Of a DNA stretch of 39,351 nucleotides, positions 1 to 8,261 are shown piece by piece. The notes below the pieces were generated by a model that saw only the letters and a list, made by a program, of their open reading frames with translations, was not told the DNA's origin and searched no databases. The stretch is taken from the NCBI GenBank assembly GCA_902793555.1, contig CADBEF010000009.1, positions 1-39,351 on the forward strand, given 5' to 3'. The stretch is from an uncultured bacterium. GTDB taxonomy: Bacteria; Verrucomicrobiota; Kiritimatiellia; RFP12; UBA3636. Each line of letters opens with the position of its first letter. Positions within the stretch are counted from its first letter, which is position 1. The translations under genes and the position numbers were made by a program.

Positions 1-777
1 GGCCTCGCCGTCCGCTACGGCGCCGCGCACGGCTTCGGCGGCGGCGGCGTGAAGCGCGTCTCGATCCTCGGCTGCGAGGCCTCGTGGATCGGCGGGGGCG
101 TGCTCTACGTGGACGACCTGGGGAACAACGTCCGCTACGGAAACGGGATCGAATTCTGGGGCTGCGCGGAGGACGTCCGCGTCGAGGGCTGCCGCATCCG
201 CGACTGCTTCGACGCCGGCCTCACGGACCAGAGCAGCGAATCGGGGACGATCCAGCGGAACCTCCTCTGGCGGAACAACACGGTCGAGCGCTGCGAATAC
301 TCCTACGAGTTCTGGGTCCAGGGCGACGGCAGCGCCGCGGAGGACATCCGGCTCGAGGGCAACGTCCTGCTCGACGCCGGCGCGAGCTGGGGCCACGGAC
401 AGCGCTGGAACCCGGGCGGCGCGCACCTGCGCTTCCAGGACACCACCGTGCCGACGCCGGGCTTCGCCGTCGTCGGAAACCGCTTCTCGCGCGCGACGGA
501 ATGCCTCGCGCGGCTCTTCAACGACTGGCGCGGGCAGGCGCTCTTCCGGGACAACGTCTGGGAGAGCGCCGGCGAACCGGTCTGCGTCTGGCACGCCCGC
601 CCGCGCGACGGCCTCCGCTTCCGCTGCCCCGACTACCTGGACCGCAACCACCGCGACGACCGCGCCGAGATCGAGTCGCAGGGCCCCGGCGGACGCGACT
701 TCGAGGCCACGCCCGAAGGCTTCCGCGCCTTCGAGGACGCGTTCTGCTTCGGCCCGGACGCCTTCCGCCGGGCATAG
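1..777 (+). CDS. Right-handed parallel beta-helix protein, C-terminal part (5' end outside window)
   Basis: The frame is open from base 1 to TAG at 775-777, so the gene starts upstream of the window. About 258 residues are visible. They show the short repeated strands of a parallel beta-helix, with recurring pieces such as DVRVEGCRIRDC, RNNTVERC and DIRLEGNVLLDAG, each about one coil long. Proteins with this fold are often pectate lyases, polygalacturonases or other polysaccharide-binding or cleaving enzymes, usually secreted. The C-terminal part shows no recognisable catalytic motif, membrane anchor or sorting signal, so the activity is not assigned. It stands 100 bp before a sodium:solute symporter that has its own promoter. 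Confidence 0.75.
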   Translation, partial: GLAVRYGAAHGFGGGGVKRVSILGCEASWIGGGVLYVDDLGNNVRYGNGIEFWGCAEDVRVEGCRIRDCFDAGLTDQSSESGTIQRNLLWRNNTVERCEYSYEFWVQGDGSAAEDIRLEGNVLLDAGASWGHGQRWNPGGAHLRFQDTTVPTPGFAVVGNRFSRATECLARLFNDWRGQALFRDNVWESAGEPVCVWHARPRDGLRFRCPDYLDRNHRDDRAEIESQGPGGRDFEATPEGFRAFEDAFCFGPDAFRRA

Positions 778-783
778 TCCGGG

Positions 784-811
784 CGGCCGGTCGGTTGCGC
801 GCGACCGGCCG
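784..811. repeat. Perfect 10-bp inverted repeat enclosing a -35 box
   Basis: CGGCCGGTCG at 784-793 pairs perfectly with CGACCGGCCG at 802-811 across an 8-nt loop. The -35 hexamer TTGCGC (795-800) of the symporter promoter lies in that loop. The repeat begins 7 bp after the stop codon of the beta-helix gene. No T-tract follows, so an intrinsic terminator is unlikely unless it is unconventional. A repressor operator overlapping the promoter is the alternative reading. The symmetry is seen directly; the role is inferred. Confidence 0.6.
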
Positions 812-823
812 ATGTGGTAGCAT
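795..823 (+). promoter_or_regulatory. Promoter of the SSS symporter gene
   Basis: TTGCGC at 795-800, a 17-bp spacer, then TAGCAT at 818-823 with an upstream TG (TGGTAGCAT, an extended -10). Spacing is ideal for a sigma-70-type promoter. The predicted transcript starts near 830, leaving a leader of about 47 nt before ATG 877. The same box pattern recurs before other leading genes in this window. Confidence 0.65.
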
Positions 824-876
824 TTCCCCGTCCGCGCCGAACGGCGGCGGCCCCAAGACCACAGGACCGAACAACC

Positions 877-3429
877 ATGCACTGGATCGACTGGATCATC
901 ATGCTCGTGCCCTTCACGGCCGTGCTCGCCATTGCCGTCTACACCCGCCGCTACGCGCGCGACGTCGTGGACTACCTCGCCGCCGGGCGCGTCGCCGGGC
1001 GCTACGTCATCTGCGTGGGCGACGTCGCCACCGCGCTGAGCGTCCAGGTGCTCGTCGGCAACTGCGAGTCGACCTACCGCGCCGGCTCCGCGATGGGCTT
1101 CTGGGGCATCCTCACGATGCCGCTCGGGATGTTCCTCTCTCTCGCCGGCTATTGCGTCTACCGCTGGCGCGCCTGCCGCGCGCTCTCGTTCGGCCAGTTC
1201 CTGGAGATGCGCTACAGCCACTCGTTCCGCGTCACGGCCGCGACGATCCGCAACTTCGCGGAGATGATCACCAACTCGATCAGCCCGGCGATCGCGGCGA
1301 ACTTCTTCATCTACTTCCTCGGGCTGCCGCACAAGATCATGCTCTTCAAGGGCACGGCCTTCGAGGTCAACCTGCCGTGCTTCGCGATCCTCGTCGCGAT
1401 CAGCCTCACGCTCGCGCTCGTGGCGATCTGGCCGGCGGGGCGCATCTCGCTGCTGGTGACGGACACGTTCCAGGGCATCGTCTCGTACCCGATCTTCGTT
1501 CTGATCGCCGGCTACGTGTTCTTCCACTACGCCTGGGGGACGACGATCGAGCCGGTGATCATGGACCGCGTCCCGGGCGAGAGCTTCGTGAACCCGTTCG
1601 ACATCTCGAAGCTGCGCGACTTCAACATGTTCGCGCTCGGCGTCTCGCTGATGGCGACGATCCTGCAGCGCGCGAGCTGGTTCGGCAACGACACGAGCAA
1701 CGCCGGGCGCACGCCGCACGAGCAGAAGATGGCGGGCGTGCTCGGCACGTGGCGCAACGGCTTCGCCTACACGATGGTCGGCCTGCTCACGCTGCTCGTG
1801 ATCACGACGATGAACCACGAGAAGTTCCTCCGGCCGGGCAACCCGACCGGGTTCTCGTCGCACGAGACGCGCGTGGCGCTGCTCAACAAGGTCGCCTCGG
1901 AGGTCGTCCCGGACGCGGCCGTCCGCGAGCAGATCGCCGCCGACCTCGCGGCGATGGCGCCGCCCGCACACCGCACCTTCAAGGACCCGGTGCCGGAGGC
2001 GGTGCGCGAGGAGCACGCCGCCTACTTCGCGGCGGTCGACGCCTATGCGCGCGACGCGCGGCATGCGCCGCCCGTCCCGGAACCCTCGCCGGAGCTGGCC
2101 GAATGGCTCGGCCCGAACATGCCGCTCTCGCAACTGAAGAACCTCGACACGCCCTACATCGACGCCGTCCGCGCCCGCATCAACGGCAACATCCCCGAGG
2201 AGCTCCGCGAGGAGGCCGCGGCCGTGAAGGCCGGCGAGCGCACGCCCTCGCCCGAGCTCGCCGCCATCCAGGGCGCCAACGCCAAGCAGGCGCAGAAGCT
2301 GCGCACGGTCTACGGCCAGATGATGCTCCCGTCGGTCGTCCGGCAGATCCTCCCGACGGGCCTCGTCGGCCTCTTCGCGCTGCTGATGGTGATGCTGCTC
2401 GTCTCCACGGACGACTCGCGCATCTTCAACGCCTCCTCGACCTGGGTGCAGGACGTCATCCTTCCCTTCTTCAAGAAGCCGCCGTCAAGCCACCAGCACA
2501 TCATGATCCTGCGCTGGGCGTCGGTCGCCGTGGCGCTCTTCTTCTTCGTCGTGGCGGTGTTCTTCAGCCAGATTGACTACATCAACCTGTTCGTGACAAT
2601 CATGTGCTCCGTCTGGCTCGGCGGCGGCGGCACGGTGATGATCTTCGGGCTCTACAGCCGCTTCGGCAACACCGCCGGCGCGTGGAGCTCGATCGCGTTC
2701 GGCAGCGGCTTCTCGCTCTTCGGCCTGTTCATGCAGCGCAACTGGGCGGACGTGGTGGTCCCGTGGCTTTCCCGCAACGGCTGGACGGAGGGCGTCTTCC
2801 GCTTCTTCGCGAAGCTCTCCGAGCCGCTCAACCCGTGGGTGGACTGGTCCTGGGGCCTCAACTCGGGCGAAAGCACCTTCGAGCAGGCGCTGCAGCTCTT
2901 CCGCGAGAAGTTCTTCATGAACTCGCCGGAAATCTACGGCCTCTCGATGATCCTCTCCGTGATCGCCTACTGCACCGGGTCGTGGGTCGCGCGGCGCTTC
3001 TTCGGCGTCCCGCTCTTCAACCTCGACAAGCTCCTGCACCGCGGCGAATACGCGGACGACGTCGAGCGCGAGCGGCTCGCGAAGGCCAAGGCGAAAAAGG
3101 TCACGATCCTCGGCCGCATCGTCGGCATCGACGGCGAGTACACGCTTGGCGACAAGATCATCGCGTGGTCCGTCTTCGCCTACTCGATCTGCTACCGGCT
3201 CTTCCTCACGTTCGTGATCGTGCTGGTCTGGAACTCCGTCTCCGCCTGGCCGAAGCCGTGGTGGGGCACCTACTACTACGTGACGAGCCTCATCATCCCG
3301 ATCATCGTCGGTTGCGTTTCGACCGTGTGGTTCATGTGGGGCGGCATCCGCGACAGCCGCCGCCTCTTCAAGGACCTCGAGGCCCGCGTGACCGACGCGA
3401 GCGACAACGGCTTCGTCCGGCGCGATTAG
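877..3429 (+). CDS. Sodium:solute symporter family (SSS) transporter with large soluble insertion
   Basis: 850 residues, multiple hydrophobic helices, and the SSS pattern: N-terminal helix MHWIDWIIMLVPFTAVLAI, then a DYLAAGRVAGRYV-like segment and a helix-break region around GNCESTYRAGSAMGFWG. Such proteins couple Na+ to import of sugars, uronates or similar solutes across the inner membrane. Residues about 312-483 form a hydrophilic Ala/Glu/Pro-rich insertion between two membrane segments, which explains why the protein is longer than the usual 500-600 residues. ATG 877 was chosen because an upstream in-frame GTG at 814 lies inside the promoter; AGGA at 863-866 is a weak ribosome site. The stop TAG overlaps the stop of the convergent gene by 4 bp. 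The substrate is unknown; a product of polysaccharide degradation is a reasonable guess from the neighbours. Confidence 0.88.
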   Translation: MHWIDWIIMLVPFTAVLAIAVYTRRYARDVVDYLAAGRVAGRYVICVGDVATALSVQVLVGNCESTYRAGSAMGFWGILTMPLGMFLSLAGYCVYRWRACRALSFGQFLEMRYSHSFRVTAATIRNFAEMITNSISPAIAANFFIYFLGLPHKIMLFKGTAFEVNLPCFAILVAISLTLALVAIWPAGRISLLVTDTFQGIVSYPIFVLIAGYVFFHYAWGTTIEPVIMDRVPGESFVNPFDISKLRDFNMFALGVSLMATILQRASWFGNDTSNAGRTPHEQKMAGVLGTWRNGFAYTMVGLLTLLVITTMNHEKFLRPGNPTGFSSHETRVALLNKVASEVVPDAAVREQIAADLAAMAPPAHRTFKDPVPEAVREEHAAYFAAVDAYARDARHAPPVPEPSPELAEWLGPNMPLSQLKNLDTPYIDAVRARINGNIPEELREEAAAVKAGERTPSPELAAIQGANAKQAQKLRTVYGQMMLPSVVRQILPTGLVGLFALLMVMLLVSTDDSRIFNASSTWVQDVILPFFKKPPSSHQHIMILRWASVAVALFFFVVAVFFSQIDYINLFVTIMCSVWLGGGGTVMIFGLYSRFGNTAGAWSSIAFGSGFSLFGLFMQRNWADVVVPWLSRNGWTEGVFRFFAKLSEPLNPWVDWSWGLNSGESTFEQALQLFREKFFMNSPEIYGLSMILSVIAYCTGSWVARRFFGVPLFNLDKLLHRGEYADDVERERLAKAKAKKVTILGRIVGIDGEYTLGDKIIAWSVFAYSICYRLFLTFVIVLVWNSVSAWPKPWWGTYYYVTSLIIPIIVGCVSTVWFMWGGIRDSRRLFKDLEARVTDASDNGFVRRD

Positions 3430-5291
3430 CGAGACGCGCCGCGCGCGTGGGCGATGATCGCGCGGGGGACGTTGGACGTGGTGACATCCGCGCCCATGGA
3501 CTTCACGGCGTCGTAGATTTCGGTCGTGTCGCCGCACCAGAGGTTCACGGAGAATCCCCGGGCGCGGAGATTGCGGACCAGGTGCCGCGGGCTCAGGTCC
3601 CACCGCGACGCGACGCGCACGCAGCCGAGGCGCGCGGCTTCGGCGATCCGCTCTTCCGTGAGCGTCTCGCAGATGAGGCCGAGCCGGGCGTCCGGATGAA
3701 GCGCGCGGAAGCGCTCCAGCGTCGGGACGCAGAAGCTCGTGAAGGCGTAGGCGCCGGGGGCGAGCGCCTCGGCGGCCTGGTCGTGGACGAGCCGGATGTA
3801 GCGGTCGAGCCGCTCGGGCGCGATCTCGTCGCCGTGCTCCTTCAGTTCGATCTCCACGTCCACGTCCGCGCGGCCGCGGTAGACTTCGCAGAACTGCCGG
3901 AACGTCGGGACGTTCTCGCCGGATCGCTTGAGGCGCAGCGCCGTGAGCTCGGCGATCGTCTTCTCGTCCACGCGGCCCGTGCCGTTCGTGGTGCGGTCCA
4001 CGGTGGGGTCGTGCATGATCACGAGCTCGCCGTCCCGGGAGAGGCGCACGTCCGTCTCCGCGCCGAGGATGCCGCGCGCGAGGGCGTCGGCGAAGCCGCC
4101 GACGGCGTTGTCGTCGTAGTCGCCGAGCCCGCCGCGGTGGGCGAGGACGAGCGGGTGCTCGCGGGCCGGCGCCGCGACCGGAGGCGCCGGCTCGGCGACG
4201 GGGGCGGCGGGCGCGGTTTCCGCGACCGCCTCGAACGTGAAGCGCTCCCACGGGAGCGCCGCCTCGCCCTCGCCGGCGAGGAGCCGGTCGATGTGCAGCA
4301 GCAGCGGGAAGTCCTCCGCGCGCAGCTCGCCCGTGGCGATGCGCGCCTTGACCGCGCGGCCGACGCGCTCCGCGACGACGAGCGACTCGAGCGTGACGCC
4401 CTTCAGCTCCGCCTTCGCCTCGTCGATCGAGAGACCTCGGCCGAGCAGGATGCCGACCTCGCGCGTGCGGCCGCCGTAGACGGTGACGTAGAGGTCGCCG
4501 ACGCCGACGCAGAGGTTGTCGAGCGTGCCGGCGCCCTGCAGGTCGAGGAGGCGCGACATCTCCTTGGCGGCCTGGCCGAACACCGCGGCCTGGCTGTTGA
4601 AGTGCAGGCCGCTGTCGAGCCCTCTCTCCTTCTGGTTGAGGCCCACCGTGAGCGCGATGCCGAGCGCGTAGCCGTTCTTGAGCGCGACGGCGCTCTCGAT
4701 GCCGGTGACGTCGGTGGAGAGCGAAATGTGGTAGTAGGGCGTCGCCATCATCGCGCGGATGCGGCGCAGCGTCGGAAGGCTGGCGCCGCAGAAAGCGACC
4801 TCGGTCTGGTCGTGCGCCACGAGCTCGTAGCTCGTGCACGGGCCTCCGATGGCGCAGATGTCGCGGACGACGCCCTTCGCGGCGAGTCGCTTGCGCCAGA
4901 GCTCCGGGTAGGTGAGAAGCTTGCCGTCGGGCGTGTCGAAGAGGCCCTTCGTGACGGAGAGCACGGGCACCGAGACCGGGATGCGCGGCAGGAGCTCGTC
5001 GCCGAACCAGTCGACGCCGAAGCTCGAGACGCCGCCGATCACGAGGTCGGCGCCCTCGAGCGCGCGGTCGAGCTCGTCGATCTTGTAGAACTCGACGCCG
5101 GCGGGGAACGGCGGGACGCCCTCGGGGAAGTGCTTGGCGAACTTCGGGTGGCGGTTCGTGGCGCGGCAGGCGTCGATGATTTCCCCGTCGAGCGGGGAGC
5201 CGACGAGGCGGACGGTGTTTCCGTTTTCGCGGGCGGGAAACGCGAGCGCGCTTCCCATCATGCCGGAGCCGACGATGACGATGGTGGACAT
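3426..5291 (-). CDS. Fusion: GpsA-like glycerol-3-phosphate dehydrogenase plus glycerophosphodiester phosphodiesterase
   Basis: 621 residues. Residues 1-350 look like NAD(P)-dependent glycerol-3-phosphate dehydrogenase: nucleotide-binding loop GSGMMGSALA near the N-terminus, GGPCTSYELVAH, and the lysine-bearing segment ALKNGYALGIALTVG. A linker rich in Ala and Pro (about 353-376) leads to a GDPD domain: HRGG near residue 382, GAETDVRLSRDGELVIMHDP, and a C-terminal segment SMGADVTTSNVPRAI. The usual PENT after HRG is replaced by a YDDNA segment. GDPD releases glycerol 3-phosphate from deacylated phospholipids and GpsA interconverts it with dihydroxyacetone phosphate, so the fusion would join two consecutive steps in the cytoplasm. 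ATG 5291 starts exactly at the Rossmann fold; the frame stays open upstream through a regulator remnant. No strong Shine-Dalgarno site is present. Confidence 0.85.
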   Translation of the reverse strand: MSTIVIVGSGMMGSALAFPARENGNTVRLVGSPLDGEIIDACRATNRHPKFAKHFPEGVPPFPAGVEFYKIDELDRALEGADLVIGGVSSFGVDWFGDELLPRIPVSVPVLSVTKGLFDTPDGKLLTYPELWRKRLAAKGVVRDICAIGGPCTSYELVAHDQTEVAFCGASLPTLRRIRAMMATPYYHISLSTDVTGIESAVALKNGYALGIALTVGLNQKERGLDSGLHFNSQAAVFGQAAKEMSRLLDLQGAGTLDNLCVGVGDLYVTVYGGRTREVGILLGRGLSIDEAKAELKGVTLESLVVAERVGRAVKARIATGELRAEDFPLLLHIDRLLAGEGEAALPWERFTFEAVAETAPAAPVAEPAPPVAAPAREHPLVLAHRGGLGDYDDNAVGGFADALARGILGAETDVRLSRDGELVIMHDPTVDRTTNGTGRVDEKTIAELTALRLKRSGENVPTFRQFCEVYRGRADVDVEIELKEHGDEIAPERLDRYIRLVHDQAAEALAPGAYAFTSFCVPTLERFRALHPDARLGLICETLTEERIAEAARLGCVRVASRWDLSPRHLVRNLRARGFSVNLWCGDTTEIYDAVKSMGADVTTSNVPRAIIAHARGASR

Positions 5292-5337
5292 GGGCGAGGG
5301 TTGGGTGGTTGTTTCGAGATTGTCGTGACGGAGAATG

Positions 5338-5346
5338 ATTCTAGCA
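5338..5346 (-). promoter_or_regulatory. Putative extended -10 upstream of the GpsA-GDPD gene
   Basis: Read on the minus strand the sequence is TGCTAGAAT, matching the TGNTAGNAT element seen before other genes here. The predicted start of transcription lies about 40 nt before ATG 5291. No good -35 box is visible at 17 bp (CTGCGT). Confidence 0.4.
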
Positions 5347-5371
5347 CAAAGCGGCGGCGGACGCAGCCTCG

Positions 5372-5546
5372 CGGGCGCCGGGGTGTCGTAGGCGGCCGGG
5401 CTCCAGCGCGCGGCCGGAATCGCCTCGACCTCCCACTTCCGCGTCCGCGCGAAGCGCATCACGCCGGCGAGCTTGCGCCGGTGGTTGTCCGCGTCGTCGT
5501 ACCGTTCGAGATAGAGGATGCGGCGGGAATGGAGGTCGTCGGTCAT
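5372..5546 (-). pseudogene. N-terminal stub of a XylR-type AraC regulator
   Basis: From ATG 5546 (minus) the frame reads MTDDLHSRRILYLERYDD, then an RRKLAGVMRFARTRKW segment and EVEAIPAARWSPAAYD. This matches the start of the LacI-like sensor half of the two complete regulators in this window (compare TILYFQGLRCEADRLNIAGL of the 33734 gene). Similarity ends after about 58 residues and the rest of the gene is absent. The stub is in frame with the downstream GpsA-GDPD gene, so automatic start calling may attach it to that protein. A leftover after deletion is the simplest reading. Confidence 0.6.
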
Positions 5547-5578
5547 GCGTTGTTCGGAGCGCTGTGAGGGGAAGGACG

Positions 5579-6786
5579 CTAAATCGCCCAGGCGGGGAGG
5601 ACGAGGGCTTCGGACGAGACGGCGCCCGTCTCGCCGGCCATGCAGACGATGGCGCCCGCCCCGCGCGGCTGCGGCGCGGGGTCGAGCATCCGGAAGGCGG
5701 CGGCCATTTCGCGCTTGGGTGCGGCGCTCTTCTTGATTTCGACGGGGTGCAACGCGCCGTCCCGCTCGAGCACGAGGTCGATCTCCTTGCCGTCGCGGTC
5801 CCGGTAGTACCACAGCGGCGGCTCGATCCCCCGCTGCGAAAACGAGCGGCGGACCTCGTTCACGACCCAGTTCTCGAAGACCGCGCCCGACATCGCGCCC
5901 GCCTCCAGCGTCTCGGGCGAGGACCAGCGCGTCAGGAAGGCCACGAGGCCCGTGTCGAAGAAGTAGAGCTTGGGCGACTTCACGGTGCGCTTGAGCGCGT
6001 TGGCCGAATACGGGTGCAGCAGATGGACGACGTCCGACTTCTCCAGCACGCCGAGCCCGGTCCGGACGGACGTGTCGCCGACGCCGAGCTCCTTGGCGAT
6101 CTCGTGGACGTTCACCTCCTGCGCGGTCCGGGCGGCGACCGCGCGGAGCAGGTGCGAGAACGCGATCGGGTCGACGCCCGGATACAGGTCGCGCACGTCG
6201 CGCTCGATGTAGGTCTGGACGTAGCTCGAATAGAAGACGTCGCGGTTCGTGAACTCGCCCGACACGAGGCCGGGGAGCGCTCCGCGCCAGATCTCCCGGA
6301 AGAGGGCGGGCGTGGCGAGCGGAGCGGCGGCGGCGGCGCGGGCGCGGAAGTCCTTCGGGGAGACCGCGAACGGCGGCGCGGCGGCTTCGCCCGCGCTCTC
6401 GCGGTGCGAAAGGGCGTCCATGTAGAGGATCGCCGCCCGCCCGGCGAGCGTCTCGCCCGCGAGCTTCATCAGACGGAACGGCTGCGATCCCGTGACCCAG
6501 TAGGCGCCGGGCTCGCGGCGGGCGTCCGCCGCCATCTTGATCTGGCTGAAGAGCTCCGGCGCGTACTGGACCTCGTCGATCAGCACCGGCGCCGGGTGCA
6601 GCTGGCGAGCGCGCGGTTCGTGAGGTCGTCGAGCGACACGTATCCCCGGTCCGTCCCTTCAGCCAAATGCCGCAACATCCGCGTCTTGCCCGTCTGGCGC
6701 GGACCGACCAGCAGAACCGCCGGATACTCCTTCGAGACCTCCAGGACCAGCGGCTCCATCAACCGGGAAATGTAGGGGCGCTTCAT
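5579..6786 (-). pseudogene. Broken AAA+ ATPase of the DUF4143 family
   Basis: The first part (6786 down to about 6600) begins MKRPYISRLMEPLVLEVSKE and contains the Walker A motif GPRQTGKTR. It then runs out of frame into a stop at 6580. The rest continues in another frame (6600 to 5579) from HPAPVLIDEVQYAPELF (Walker B, DE) through the WVTGSQPF sensor segment to a DUF4143-like C-terminus with YFFDTGLVAFL and DGKEIDLVLE. Family members normally have a short DPxLFLQ-type segment between these parts; it is missing here, which suggests a small deletion that also shifted the frame. ATG 6786 follows GGAG. The function of these ATPases is poorly known; they often behave as accessory or mobile genes. 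Confidence 0.75.
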
Positions 6787-6809
6787 GGCATTTTCTCCGT
6801 TCGCCGTAA

Positions 6810-6838
6810 AATCTGCCAAAATCCAGTTTAAAATGCAA
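6810..6838 (-). promoter_or_regulatory. Putative promoter of the DUF4143 ATPase
   Basis: Minus strand: TTGCAT at 6838-6833, a 17-bp spacer, then TGG followed by CAGATT at 6815-6810, one step away from the TGGTAGNAT form seen elsewhere in the window. It lies in a locally AT-rich stretch, with ATG 6786 about 17 nt after the predicted start. Confidence 0.35.
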
Positions 6839-6863
6839 GCGAAAAAATCGGCGGCTTCGCAGG

Positions 6864-7068
6864 GCGTGGGAGCGCTGCTTCGGCGAGCCCTACGCTTCGA
6901 TCTGGCGCAAGCGCGTGAAGGGTTTCGACTTCATCGGTCGACGCGCGTCCTCTCCGCCTTCCCGAACGCCGTCGCGATCACCGGCCATTCGCACATGCCG
7001 CTCACGGACGACCTCGCGGTGTGGCGCGATGCGTTCACGTCGGTCGCGGCGGCGTCGCTGAACTACGG
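6864..7068 (+). pseudogene. Deleted, frameshifted copy of the metallophosphoesterase at 14183
   Basis: Bases 6864-6938 match about 14561-14635 nearly base for base (the segment encoding ERCFGEPYAPIWRKRVKGFDF), and 6939-7068 match about 14794-14922 (encoding RVLSAFPNAVAITGHSH and onward). The roughly 158 bp between them are missing. The deletion shifts the frame, so the two halves read in different frames. Similarity stops just before the stop codon of the convergent regulator at 7075. No start, promoter or upstream half of the gene remains. Confidence 0.8.
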
Positions 7069-7074
7069 AACCGT

Positions 7075-8253
7075 CTAGCCGCGGCGGCCGCGGCGCCAGT
7101 CGCGCATCGTGCAGCCCATGCGGGCGCGGAAGAGCTTCTTGAGGTAGGCGTCGCTCTCGAAGCCGTTCAGCTCGGCCATGTGGCCGATCGGCGTCTGCGT
7201 CTCCTCCAGCAACGCGCAGACGCGACGCAGGCGCTCGTTCTGGATCGCCGCGAGGACCGTCGAACCCGTGACGGCCTTGAAGTCCTTCTGCAGGAGCCGG
7301 ACCGACGCCCCCGCCGCCCGCGCGACGGCGCCGACGGAGACGTCCGGCACCGTCGCGTGCTCGCGGATGAACTCCTCCGCCCGCGCCGCGATGCGCCCCG
7401 CCTCGTTCGGGTCGCCGGTGGACTGGCGCTCCACGATGCCGCGCACGCCGAAGGTCCGGCGCGCGGCGCGGCGCGCGCCGCCGGAGAGCAGCCCGACGAG
7501 CGCCTCCGCCGCGAGGTAGCCGCCCCGTTCGAAATCGGGCACGACGCTGGAGAGCGTCGGCCGCATCTGGCGGCACACGAACTCCTCGTCGTCCACGCCC
7601 AGGACCAGGACCTGCCGCGGGACGGACGCCCCTGCGGCGGCGCAGGCCTCGAGCACGTCCATCGCCCGGATGTCGTTGGCCGCGAGGAGGCCGCACGGCT
7701 TGGGCAGGCCGGCCGCCCAGCGCGCCAGCGCCGCCGCCTCGCGCGCGGTGCGCGCCCTGTCGCCGCGCGGCGGCGGGAAGGCGTCGAACGAGACGTCGCG
7801 CTCCGCGGCAGACCGGCGCAGCGCGGCCTCGCGCTCGGCCGACCACGGATCGCCCTCCCGGGTCCCGACGTAGGCGAAGTGGCGCAGGCGCTTGCGCGCG
7901 AAGAGCTCCGCCGCGGCCTCCGCAACGGCCGCGCCGTCGCAGAAGACGCTGGCGCAGCGCAGGGACGTATGCACCGACGGCTCGACGTTCACGAAGACCG
8001 CAGCGCGGCAGCCGATGCGCTCGAGCCGCCGGATCTCCGCCGCGTCCTCGGTCGTGAGGATCACGCCGTCCGGCCGCCAGTCGCGCAGCTCGCCGAGGCT
8101 GCGCCGCGGCGCGCCGAGCCCGTAGAGCCTCACCTCCGCGCCGGGATGCACGGCGGCGTAGCGCAGGACGCCGCCGGTCATGTCCCGCGACGCCTTCTGC
8201 GCCGCGTAGACGTTGGCCAGGATCCGGAGGGGCGTGTCGCGTCGTCCGTTCAT
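7075..8253 (-). CDS. AraC-family regulator with LacI-like sensor domain (XylR type)
   Basis: 392 residues. The N-terminal half has the periplasmic-binding-protein/LacI fold: RDWRPDGVILTTEDAAEIRR, then a CGLLAANDIRAMDVLEACA segment, VLVLGVDDEEFVCRQMRPTL and SSVVPDFERGGYLAAEALVG. The C-terminal ~100 residues are an AraC double helix-turn-helix ending DAYLKKLFRARMGCTMRDWR. Known XylR-type proteins bind a sugar with the first half and activate carbohydrate genes with the second. The gene is divergent from the LamG gene at 8394, its most likely target. ATG 8253 was chosen because the in-frame codon farther upstream lies in the -10 box. No ribosome site precedes it; the promoter position implies a transcript with almost no leader. 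Confidence 0.88.
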   Translation of the reverse strand: MNGRRDTPLRILANVYAAQKASRDMTGGVLRYAAVHPGAEVRLYGLGAPRRSLGELRDWRPDGVILTTEDAAEIRRLERIGCRAAVFVNVEPSVHTSLRCASVFCDGAAVAEAAAELFARKRLRHFAYVGTREGDPWSAEREAALRRSAAERDVSFDAFPPPRGDRARTAREAAALARWAAGLPKPCGLLAANDIRAMDVLEACAAAGASVPRQVLVLGVDDEEFVCRQMRPTLSSVVPDFERGGYLAAEALVGLLSGGARRAARRTFGVRGIVERQSTGDPNEAGRIAARAEEFIREHATVPDVSVGAVARAAGASVRLLQKDFKAVTGSTVLAAIQNERLRRVCALLEETQTPIGHMAELNGFESDAYLKKLFRARMGCTMRDWRRGRRG

Positions 8254-8261
8254 GCCGCGGA

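Noticed and set aside
814-876. Upstream in-frame GTG start for the symporter
   Set aside because: It lies within the promoter -10 region and would add a charged, non-membrane extension before a clear N-terminal helix starting at ATG 877.
84-2576. Very long open frames rich in Arg, Pro and Ala on both strands (for example 84-2576, 2604-5567, 11759-14150)
   Set aside because: They overlap well-supported genes in other frames, have low-complexity composition and no recognisable motif. They result from the high GC content, which makes stop codons rare.
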